From the NCBI GenBank assembly GCA_007120035.1, contig SKON01000106.1:1-38165 (forward strand): DNA of 38,165 nt. The letters run 5' to 3'. The notes under the pieces are model-generated. The model worked only from the letters and a program-made list of their open reading frames with translations. It was not told where the DNA came from and did no database searches. Made by a program: the position numbers and the translations under genes. Positions 31,924 to 38,165 of this stretch are shown piece by piece. Numbering within the stretch: position 1 is the first letter of the stretch; the number at the start of each line of letters is the position of its first letter. The stretch is from Myxococcales bacterium (lineage in GTDB: Bacteria; Myxococcota_A; Bradymonadia; Bradymonadales; Bradymonadaceae).

Positions 31924-33090
31924 TCTTCTCGACGAATCAAGAGCCGGATCGCCCCCCTGGTGGGGGCGCTCCTTCTGGTGACCGGGTGTCTGACGGGGTG
32001 TGCCGATGAGTTCGTCCCCGACGTGGACGGCCATGTGTATCACTGGAACTGGCAGCAGACCACTGAGACCTCGCGGGTGATCCAGGACCGGATGCCCCAG
32101 GTGCCCGAGGCAGAGGAGCAGCACTACCGAGAGGTGGTGGAGCGGTTCAACAGCCGGGCGCCGATGCTCTTTGAGCGAGACGACATCATCTCCCAGCTCC
32201 GCCACCTGGAGCAGGTGTATATGCTCAGCGGACGGTACCTGGAGCTGGTGGCTCTCTACGAGGCCGACGTGGACCGGCGGGGCGTGGAGAGTCGGGTGGC
32301 GCCGGCGCTGGTGTGGGCCTACGTGCAGCTCGGCCAGGAGCGGGCCGCCCGGGATCTCGTTCAGGAGCTGATCGAGGCCCGGCCCGACGAGGCCTCCACC
32401 TGGGTGGTGGCCGGCGCCTTTCATCTGCAGCGGGCCCAGACCTCCACGGAGGCCGCTCGCAACGCTCGGGACGCCTTCGCGACAGCCCTGGAGGTGGAGC
32501 CCGAGTTCGCCGGGTTTATGGGGTTCACCACGAATCTCTTGACCATGCAGGTCCGGGAGCTCAGCCGGCGAATCCCCGACGAGCCCCGGGTGATCGGAGA
32601 ACCGGAGGTCGAAGAAGAAGCCGAAGAAGTGGCCGAGGTCGAAGAAGAAGTCGAAGAAGTCGAAGCAGCCGAAGAAGTGGCCGAGGTCGAAGAAGCCGAG
32701 GAAGCCGAAGAAGCGCCGGAGCCGCCCCAGGAGCGAGCCTCCCACCATGTCGCTCTTGGCCAGGGGGCGATGCAGCTCGGCCGGGACCACTTCGAAGAGG
32801 CCCAACAACACTTTCAGCGGGCCCTGCGGGTGGAGCCCGACAACCTGGACGCCGCCATCGGCCTGATGCTGGTGGCCGCCCGCTCCGGGGCCCCCGACGA
32901 TCTCGTGCGGGATCAGCTCGACCTGATCGCGGACCAAGACCACCTGACAGCCCGCCAGGCCTATGAGCTGGGCCTCTTCGCCCGGCGTTCCTTGAATGAT
33001 CACACTCGGGCGACTAGCTTGCTCGAAAGGGTCCGACAATTGGATCCAGCCTTCGCCGAGCGCGTCGGAGTCGACGCGCTCCTGCAGTAG
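31912..33090 (+). CDS. TPR lipoprotein with acidic repeat insert
   Basis: This 392-residue lipoprotein has lipobox-like LVTGCLTGC after a short basic and hydrophobic start. TPR-type helical repeats occupy residues about 75-215 (AYVQLGQERAARDLVQELI) and again 275-390 (AMQLGRDHFEEAQQHFQRAL, AYELGLFARRSLNDHTRATSL). Between them is a roughly 40-residue run of Glu, Val and Ala made of EVEEE/AEEVAEVEE repeats. The ATG at 31912 has no strong ribosome site and overlaps the divergent folK start by 12 bases. slyD follows after 21 bases. The role is unknown; assembly or scaffold functions are typical of periplasmic TPR proteins. Confidence 0.75.
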   Translation: MDGHSSRRIKSRIAPLVGALLLVTGCLTGCADEFVPDVDGHVYHWNWQQTTETSRVIQDRMPQVPEAEEQHYREVVERFNSRAPMLFERDDIISQLRHLEQVYMLSGRYLELVALYEADVDRRGVESRVAPALVWAYVQLGQERAARDLVQELIEARPDEASTWVVAGAFHLQRAQTSTEAARNARDAFATALEVEPEFAGFMGFTTNLLTMQVRELSRRIPDEPRVIGEPEVEEEAEEVAEVEEEVEEVEAAEEVAEVEEAEEAEEAPEPPQERASHHVALGQGAMQLGRDHFEEAQQHFQRALRVEPDNLDAAIGLMLVAARSGAPDDLVRDQLDLIADQDHLTARQAYELGLFARRSLNDHTRATSLLERVRQLDPAFAERVGVDALLQ

Positions 33091-33111
33091 TTTTTCCCCT
33101 CTGGAGACTCC

Positions 33112-33603
33112 ATGACCGAAACCGTAGCGGACAAGAAAGTCGTCCTCTTTCATTACGTGCTGACCGACGACGATGGCGAGACCATCGACTCCTCTCGGGA
33201 CGGCCAGCCCCTGGCCTACCTCCACGGCTCCGGCCAGATCGTTCCCGGTCTGGAGGCGGCTATGGTAGGCAAGCAGGCCGGCGACAGCTTCCAGGCTGAG
33301 ATCGCCCCCGAAGACGGGTACGGAGAGCTCCAGGGCCCCGGTCCACAACCCGTAGAGCGCGGTGCCTTCCCGGCCGACGCCGAGCTCGTCGAGGGGATGA
33401 TGTTCCACGCCGAGATGCCCGATGGCAGCGCCGTGGCCCTGTGGATCACGGAGATCAAGGGCGACGAGGTCTTCGTCGATCAGAACCATCCCCTGGCGGG
33501 GGCCACCCTCCACTTCGACGTGGAGATCATGGAGGTCCGAGACGCCACCGCCGAGGAGCTGGTCCACGGACACGCCCACGGCCCCGGCGGACACCACCAC
33601 TGA
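33112..33603 (+). CDS. slyD: FKBP-type peptidyl-prolyl isomerase SlyD
   Basis: This 163-residue SlyD-type chaperone/isomerase accelerates proline isomerisation and binds metal. The FKBP part opens with [16 protein letters not shown]. The inserted-flap region spans about residues 70-120 ([29 protein letters not shown]), followed by [20 protein letters not shown]. The tail is His-rich ([12 protein letters not shown]), as in nickel-binding SlyD. CTGGAGA precedes the ATG. uvrB starts three bases after the stop, so the two are cotranscribed. Confidence 0.94.
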   Translation: MTETVADKKVVLFHYVLTDDDGETIDSSRDGQPLAYLHGSGQIVPGLEAAMVGKQAGDSFQAEIAPEDGYGELQGPGPQPVERGAFPADAELVEGMMFHAEMPDGSAVALWITEIKGDEVFVDQNHPLAGATLHFDVEIMEVRDATAEELVHGHAHGPGGHHH

Positions 33604-33605
33604 CC

Positions 33606-35603
33606 GTGGCGCAGCGATTCGAGATCGTCAGCGACTTCACCCCTCAGGGTGACCAGCCCCGGGCCATCGAAGAGTTGGTCCGGGGCCTGGAGCGTGGCGA
33701 GCGACACCAGACCTTGTTGGGGGCCACCGGGACGGGCAAGACCTTCACCGTCGCCCAGACCATCGCCGAGGTGCAGCGTCCCACCCTGGTCATGGCTCCC
33801 AACAAGACTCTGGCCGCCCAGCTCTACAACGAGTTCAAGGAGCTCTTCCCGAACAACGCTGTGGAGTACTTCGTCTCCTACTACGATTACTATCAGCCCG
33901 AAGCCTACATCCCGTCGACGGACACCTTCATCGAGAAGGACTCCGCCATCAACGACGCCATCGACCGGATGCGCCACGCCGCTACCCGATCCCTCTTCGA
34001 GCGGGACGACGTGATCATCGTGGCCTCCGTGTCTTGCATCTATGGCCTGGGATCGTCGGAGGCCTACATGGGGATGCTCCTCTTCTTGGAAGAGGGCATG
34101 GAGATCCGGCGGGAGGACATGCTGAAGAAGCTCGTGGACCTTCGGTTCGACCGAAACGACTACGACTTCCACCGGGGGACCTTCCGGGTCCGGGGCGACG
34201 TGGTGGAGATCTTCCCGGCCCACGAAGAGGATCAGGCACTCCGGGTGGAGTTCTTCGGCGACGAGGTGGAGGCCCTCTACGAGATCGACCCCCTGCGGGG
34301 CAAGCGCCTGCGGAAGCTCACCAAGCTGGCGGTGTATCCCAACACCCACTACGTGGTCCTGCCGGAGAAGAAGAAGACCGCCATGGACGCCATCAAGATC
34401 GAGCTCAGGGAGCGCCTCGAGGAGCTCGTCGCCCGGGGCATGCTGCTTGAGGCCCAGCGGCTCGAGCAGCGCACCCAATACGACCTGGAGATGATGGCCG
34501 TGCTGGGCTACTGCAACGGGATCGAGAACTATTCGCGCCACTTTACGGGCCGCGACCCCGGGGATCCACCCCCCTGCCTGCTGGACTACTTCCCCAAGGA
34601 CTACCTGATGGTGGTCGACGAGTCCCACGTGACGATCCCCCAGATCGGCGGGATGTATCGGGGCGACCGGTCTCGAAAGACCACGCTCGTGGACCACGGG
34701 TTCCGGCTCCCCAGCGCGTTGGACAACCGGCCGCTGAAGTTTGAGGAGTGGCAGCAGAAGGTCCACCAGATCATCTACGTGTCGGCGACCCCCGGGGACT
34801 ACGAGCTCGAGAAGTGCGAGGGCATCGTGGTGGAGCAGATCATCCGGCCCACGGGGCTGATCGACCCCGTGGTGGAGATCCGCCCTGCCACGGAGCAGGT
34901 CGATGACGTCTATGGCGAGATCCGGGAGCGCGTCGATGCCGGGGAGCGGGTGCTCGTGACGACGCTGACGAAGCGGATGTCCGAGGATCTGACGGAGTAC
35001 CTGCAGGAGCTGGGCATCAAGGTGCGGTACCTCCACAGCGATATCGACACCATCGAGCGGATGAACCTGATCCGGGACCTCCGCCGGGGCGTCTTCGACG
35101 TGTTGGTGGGCATCAACCTGCTCCGAGAGGGGCTGGACATCCCCGAGGTAAGCCTCGTGGCGATCCTCGACGCCGACAAAGAGGGGTTTTTGCGGAGCAC
35201 TCGGAGCCTGATCCAGACCATCGGTCGGGCCGCCCGCAACGTTCGGGGCAAGGTGATCCTCTACGCCGACACCCTCACGGGCAGCATCCGAGAGGCCGTG
35301 GACGAGACGAACCGGCGCCGGGCGATCCAGGTCGAGCACAACGAGGAGCACGGCATCACCCCGGAGACGATCCGCAAGAAGATCTCCGGCCTCGAGGAGC
35401 ACGTCCCACCGGCCTTCGACGACCTTGTACCTCTGCCCGACGACGGCGACGACGAGGAGTTCATGACACCGGAGCAGATGGAGGCCCGCATCGAGGAGCT
35501 CCGGGCGAAGATGAAGGAGGCCGCCTCGGATCTGAGGTTCGAGGACGCCGCTGGATTCCGCGATGAGATGCGGCGGTTGGAGGCCCAGCGGTTGGGGATC
35601 TAG
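33606..35603 (+). CDS. uvrB: Excinuclease ABC subunit UvrB
   Basis: This 665-residue UvrB is the damage-verifying helicase-like subunit of nucleotide excision repair. Walker A GATGTGKT is at residues 39-46. The beta-hairpin [12 protein letters not shown] (92-103), which probes damaged DNA, is intact. The helicase motifs ([29 protein letters not shown]) and the C-terminal UVR domain that binds UvrC ([17 protein letters not shown]) are also present. The GTG at 33606 gives the standard [18 protein letters not shown] start; no strong ribosome site is seen, but the 2-base gap to slyD suggests coupling. The length is normal. Confidence 0.98.
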   Translation: MAQRFEIVSDFTPQGDQPRAIEELVRGLERGERHQTLLGATGTGKTFTVAQTIAEVQRPTLVMAPNKTLAAQLYNEFKELFPNNAVEYFVSYYDYYQPEAYIPSTDTFIEKDSAINDAIDRMRHAATRSLFERDDVIIVASVSCIYGLGSSEAYMGMLLFLEEGMEIRREDMLKKLVDLRFDRNDYDFHRGTFRVRGDVVEIFPAHEEDQALRVEFFGDEVEALYEIDPLRGKRLRKLTKLAVYPNTHYVVLPEKKKTAMDAIKIELRERLEELVARGMLLEAQRLEQRTQYDLEMMAVLGYCNGIENYSRHFTGRDPGDPPPCLLDYFPKDYLMVVDESHVTIPQIGGMYRGDRSRKTTLVDHGFRLPSALDNRPLKFEEWQQKVHQIIYVSATPGDYELEKCEGIVVEQIIRPTGLIDPVVEIRPATEQVDDVYGEIRERVDAGERVLVTTLTKRMSEDLTEYLQELGIKVRYLHSDIDTIERMNLIRDLRRGVFDVLVGINLLREGLDIPEVSLVAILDADKEGFLRSTRSLIQTIGRAARNVRGKVILYADTLTGSIREAVDETNRRRAIQVEHNEEHGITPETIRKKISGLEEHVPPAFDDLVPLPDDGDDEEFMTPEQMEARIEELRAKMKEAASDLRFEDAAGFRDEMRRLEAQRLGI

Positions 35604-35673
35604 ACCCGCTGTGGTAGATGAGCCCCGGTTGATGTGTCACGTGCCGTTCCAGCCCTTGCAGTAAGAGCTTTCG

Positions 35674-36645
35674 ATGTTGCGATTTCTTGTCCTCCTGGCG
35701 GTCCTCCTCTTCATCTCCGCGCCGGTCGTCGCCGACGAGGGCGCCTACTCCGAAGCGGATCGCCAGATCCTCCTGGGCGACGCCCGGTACTACGAGGGCG
35801 ACTACTTCCGGGCGATCACGGCCTACCGGGACTTCATCTGGGCCCACCCGGACGACTGGCGGGTCCAGCGGGTGCGGATGAAGATGGCCTGGATGTACCA
35901 CCTGGCAGGGGATCAACGAGAGGCGGCCCGGCAGCTCAACCGTGTGGTCGACGAAAACCCCGACGACGTCGAGGGGTGGTGGGCCCGGTTCTACCTGGGC
36001 CGGGTGGCCGCCCGGGCCGAGCAGGTGCCCCTGGCGCGACGTGCCTTCGAGGGGGTCGTGGACCTCTGCGAGCCCTGGATCGACGAGGCGGAGCGCTCCG
36101 TCGAACGAGACACCTGCGTCGAGCTCACCACCCAGGCCCGGATCATGCTCGCCGACGTCAGCGCCACTCGCCATGAGTTCGACACCGCCCTCGACCACCT
36201 GCGGGCCATGCCGGAGCAGAGCCCCCACTTCGAGGAGGCTCTGGAGATCGCCGACCGAGTCGGCGGGATCCGGATCCCCCGAAAGAGCCCTGCCGTGGCG
36301 GGCACCCTGTCGATCATCCCCGGCCTGGGCCACTTCTACCTCGGGGAGTTCCAGAACGGGGTGCTGGCCATGGTGTGGAACGGGATCTTCATCTACGGGT
36401 TGGTAGACTCCATCTTGGCCGGCCGCTACGGGCAGGCCGCCCTGATCGGGTTGTTGGAGACCATCTGGTACGGGGGCACCATCTTCGGCGCCGTCGCCGG
36501 GGCCCACCGGTACAACCGGGACGCCATGCGGATCGTCGAGGACGGGCTTCGCCGCCAGGACCTGCGACCCATGATGGATGAAACGCCCTGGCCCGCGCGT
36601 TTCCCAGCCTCTCCAGGCTACCTGGAGCTGACCATCGACTTTTGA
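35674..36645 (+). CDS. TPR protein with C-terminal TM2-like membrane region
   Basis: This 323-residue protein has a signal or anchor (LRFLVLLAVLLFISAPVVA, then DEGAYS). TPR-like repeats occupy residues about 28-215 (ARYYEGDYFRAITAYRDFIW, AWMYHLAGDQREAARQLNRV, ARAEQVPLARRAFEGVVDLC). After residue 215 the segment TLSIIPGLGHFYLGEFQNG begins a two-helix hydrophobic region with a TM2-like pattern (glycine-rich first helix, short turn, NGIFIYGLVDSIL). A short tail follows. The topology suggests a periplasmic TPR part tethered to the inner membrane. The 3' end overlaps the in-frame start region of the response regulator gene, so both are in one operon. Confidence 0.8.
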   Translation: MLRFLVLLAVLLFISAPVVADEGAYSEADRQILLGDARYYEGDYFRAITAYRDFIWAHPDDWRVQRVRMKMAWMYHLAGDQREAARQLNRVVDENPDDVEGWWARFYLGRVAARAEQVPLARRAFEGVVDLCEPWIDEAERSVERDTCVELTTQARIMLADVSATRHEFDTALDHLRAMPEQSPHFEEALEIADRVGGIRIPRKSPAVAGTLSIIPGLGHFYLGEFQNGVLAMVWNGIFIYGLVDSILAGRYGQAALIGLLETIWYGGTIFGAVAGAHRYNRDAMRIVEDGLRRQDLRPMMDETPWPARFPASPGYLELTIDF

Positions 36646-36656
36646 CCGGAGCCGCC

Positions 36657-37391
36657 GTGCGCGCCCTCGTAGTAGACGATGAAAAGCCCGCCCGGGAGGA
36701 GCTGACCTGGCTCCTCGGCCAATGCGACGACGTGGAGGTCGTGGCCCAATGCGTCTCCGCCAGGGAGGCCATGGCCCAGGTCGCCGAGCTCCACCCCGAC
36801 GTGGTCTTCCTCGACGTCGACATGCCCGGCCTCAACGGCGTCCGCCTGGCCCAGTGGTTTCGCGACCAGCTCGGCGACGACGCCCCCCTGGTGGTCTTCG
36901 TCACGGCCTACGAGGACCACGCCGTGGAGGCCTTCGGATTGGACGCCGTGGACTACCTCCTCAAGCCCCTGCGGCTGGCACGACTCCGGAGCGCGTTGGA
37001 CCGCATCCGGCGCCGAAAAGGTCCGACCCGGAGTGCGACATCTGGAGACTATTTGGAGCGGATCTCCGTGGAGGAGCTCGGCTCCTACCGGGTGATCACC
37101 GTCTCGGAGATCCTCTGGATCGAGGCCGACGAGGGCTTCGCCACGGTCCACACCGCCGAAGGGGACTTCCTGACCGACTTCAGCCTGAAGTTCTTCGAGG
37201 AGAACCTGGACCCGGCCCGGTTCTTCCGGTGCCACCGCAGCTACATCGTCGGCCTCGACGCCATCGCCCGCATCGAGCCCTCCGGCGCCGGGACCTACCG
37301 GCTGGCCGTGGGCGACGGGGCCGTGCCCCTGGCCCGGAGCCGGGCCCCGGAGTTGAAGGCCCGGATCCCCTGGTCGGCGAGCGCTCTCTGA
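36657..37391 (+). CDS. LytTR-family response regulator
   Basis: This 244-residue response regulator has an N-terminal receiver with acidic pocket VVDDE, phospho-acceptor D53 in VVFLDVDMPG, switch Thr in FVTAYEDHAVEAFGL and Lys in YLLKPL. The C-terminal LytTR DNA-binding domain spans about residues 125-244 (ILWIEADEGFATVHT, FFRCHRSYIVGLDAI). I chose GTG at 36657, with GGAG 5 bases before it, giving MRALVVDDE; a TTG at 36642 would add five residues. No sensor kinase gene is next to it in the window, so its input partner is elsewhere. LytTR regulators often control surface or secreted products. Confidence 0.92.
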   Translation: MRALVVDDEKPAREELTWLLGQCDDVEVVAQCVSAREAMAQVAELHPDVVFLDVDMPGLNGVRLAQWFRDQLGDDAPLVVFVTAYEDHAVEAFGLDAVDYLLKPLRLARLRSALDRIRRRKGPTRSATSGDYLERISVEELGSYRVITVSEILWIEADEGFATVHTAEGDFLTDFSLKFFEENLDPARFFRCHRSYIVGLDAIARIEPSGAGTYRLAVGDGAVPLARSRAPELKARIPWSASAL

Positions 37392-37407
37392 GGGAGTCGG
37401 CTCTGAG

Positions 37408-37435
37408 GGAGCCCTGCGGCCTCTGGCCCAGGTGT
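37408..37435. repeat. 28-bp dispersed repeat (inverted match at 17213-17240)
   Basis: This is an exact reverse-complement copy of the 28 bases at 17213-17240, lying 16 bases after the LytTR gene stop. The stem GGCC-TCT-GGCC is inside. It may be a REP-like unit. The following bases to 37504 show no gene. Confidence 0.75.
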
Positions 37436-37504
37436 ACTCCGCACTCCGGAACATCTCCCGATGCTGGCGCCAATCTCTCACCATCGTGAATCGCCAGCTG
37501 TAAC

Positions 37505-37767
37505 GAAGCGTCGGGGTTCGCGGTGAAGGACACCGAAGCGTCGGGGTTTGCGGCGAAGGACATCGAAGCGTCGGGGTTTGCCGTGCAGGGCACCGGGGCG
37601 TCGGGGTTTGCGGCGAAGGGCACCGGGGCGTCGGGGTTTGCGGGGAAGGACACCGGAGCGTCGGGGTTTGCGGGGAAGGACATCGAAGCGTCGGGGTTTG
37701 CGGTGAAGGACACCGAAGCGTCGGGGTTTGCGGCGAAGGACATCGAAGCGTCGGGGTTTGCGGCGGA
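37505..37767. repeat. 30-bp tandem repeat array, about 8.8 copies, left of element copy 2
   Basis: Units start at 37505, 37535, 37565 and so on every 30 bases. Each begins GAAGCGTCGGGGTTTGCGG (or GGGGCG/GGAGCG) and ends near AAGGACACC/ATC. Units differ at only a few positions. The last unit breaks off into GCGGA at the left arm of the inverted repeat. There are no spacers, so it is not a CRISPR array. All frames are open, giving peptide repeats such as KDTEASGFAA, but there is no ribosome site or other gene signal. Confidence 0.95.
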
Positions 37768-38080
37768 TCATTTCCAGGCATAGTTCAGGGCTCCCACGGT
37801 CCACCCCCGGCTAAAGCCAGGGGCTGAGGTGGGCTGGGCTCCGCTGGGGTCATGACCCCGCTCCGCCTGAGATGTTTCGGAGAACGGAGTCGTTCCGAAC
37901 CAGGCCCGGGTTCATTCCGACGCCATCGAACGCCGCACCGGTTTGGTTCTCAAGTCGTCGACAATGTGGAGAACATCTCAGGCGGAGCGGGGTCATGACC
38001 CCAGCGGAGCCCTGCCCACCTCAGCCCCTGGCTTTAGCCGGGGGTGGACCGTGGGAGCCCTGAACTATGCCTGGAAATGA
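37768..38080. repeat. 313-bp long inverted-repeat element, copy 2
   Basis: The arms at 37768-37876 and 37972-38080 are 109 bases each and are reverse complements at 108 of 109 positions. The centre is 95 bases (37877-37971), as in copy 1. Core bases 37884-37962 match copy 1 (628-706) at 69 of 79 positions in the same orientation. The near-perfect arms suggest recent formation or ongoing correction between arms. The GGGGTCATGACCCC palindrome and the CCCCGGC/GCCAGGGG hairpin are in each arm. No reading frame here looks like a real gene. Confidence 0.95.
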
Positions 38081-38165
38081 CCCGCCGCGAACCCGAACGT
38101 CCCGATCAAATCCGCCGCGAACCCGAACGTCCCGATCAAATCCGCCGCCAACCCGAACGTCCCGA
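38081..38165. repeat. 30-bp tandem repeats in mirror orientation, about 2.8 copies, running off the window
   Basis: Units of 30 bases containing CGAACCCGAACGTCCCGATC are the reverse-complement type of the left array (compare the shared GCGTCGGGGTTTGCGG pattern read on the other strand), with some sequence drift. The array starts exactly where the right arm ends and continues past the window edge. Confidence 0.9.

Noticed and set aside
31450..33600. A 716-residue protein with FolK at its C-terminus
   Set aside because: The upstream part is an antisense reading of slyD and the TPR lipoprotein gene; FolK alone has normal length and its own start.
33480..35402. Long reverse open frame opposite uvrB (640 codons), and a similar one opposite the barrel gene at 28633-30192
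   Set aside because: GC-rich codon use leaves antisense frames open; the sequences are His/Val/Leu/Asp-rich and resemble no family, while the forward genes are certain.
37505..37767. CRISPR array
   Set aside because: The 30-bp units are directly adjacent with no unique spacers, and no cas gene is present.
37523..37783. Open frame encoding ten-residue repeats (KDTEASGFAA type), and matching frames on the other strand
   Set aside because: All six frames stay open because the unit is 30 bases without stops. There is no ribosome site, and the frame runs into a palindrome.
1..38165. tRNA, rRNA, prophage, integrase, toxin-antitoxin pair or plasmid origin
   Set aside because: Looked for on both strands; no matching genes or structures were recognised.

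Overview
This is a gene-dense, GC-rich segment of a bacterial chromosome. Several traits point to the former Deltaproteobacteria (Myxococcota or the Bradymonadota-like relatives). It carries an mglB-mglA polarity pair very close to the Myxococcus proteins, and a Ser/Thr protein kinase joined to a PATAN/DUF4388 module. It also has many lipoproteins and outer-membrane barrels with PEGA, TPR and cystine-knot modules. That placement is inference; no rRNA or tRNA gene is present. There is no prophage, plasmid backbone or CRISPR array.

Layout. Positions 1-311 hold the start of a lipoprotein gene cut by the window edge. Positions 427-824 hold a repeat complex. Then come a fructosamine-kinase-family gene, murJ (reverse), a thiamin operon thiS-thiG-tenI, and a long reverse Ser/Thr kinase gene that abuts the operon end to end. 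Positions 7.8-13.4 kb hold a small acidic membrane protein, a serpin lipoprotein coupled to a small barrel protein, an SDR reductase coupled to an AbgT-type transporter, and rpoZ. Positions 13.4-16.7 kb hold an unknown conserved protein divergent from a PEGA/barrel plus TPR pair. Positions 16.7-18.7 kb hold a beheaded YugP-type protease next to mglB and mglA. Positions 18.7-23.4 kb hold a hemerythrin-like protein, an AbrB-tailed protein with a MutS-like ATPase, and a cystine-knot lipoprotein. Positions 23.5-26.1 kb hold a second long inverted repeat, a GH57 branching enzyme with its DUF4912 partner, and csrA. Positions 26.4-31.4 kb hold a sphingosine-1-phosphate-lyase-like enzyme divergent from a START-like periplasmic protein, then a barrel and an Ig-like lipoprotein. 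Positions 31.4-37.4 kb hold folK, a TPR lipoprotein, slyD, uvrB, a TPR/membrane protein and a LytTR response regulator. The window ends in a second, better preserved copy of the repeat complex.

The most unusual structure is that repeat complex. A 313-bp element occurs twice, at 512-824 and 37768-38080. Each copy is two 109-bp arms in inverted orientation around a 95-bp centre. Copy 2 is bounded on both sides, in mirror image, by arrays of a 30-bp tandem repeat. The edges of the centre are exchanged between the copies, which suggests inversion or recombination inside the palindrome. A second, unrelated long inverted repeat lies at 23518-23824, its sub-hairpins recur upstream of rpoZ, and a 28-bp exact repeat links the broken YugP gene to the right-hand complex. 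I read these as dispersed, non-autonomous, REP/BIME-like palindromic elements with no transposase in the window.

Most genes look like ordinary chromosomal functions: cofactor synthesis, cell envelope, DNA repair, glycogen, polarity and regulation. Tight overlaps (ATGA junctions) mark the pairs most likely to act together.
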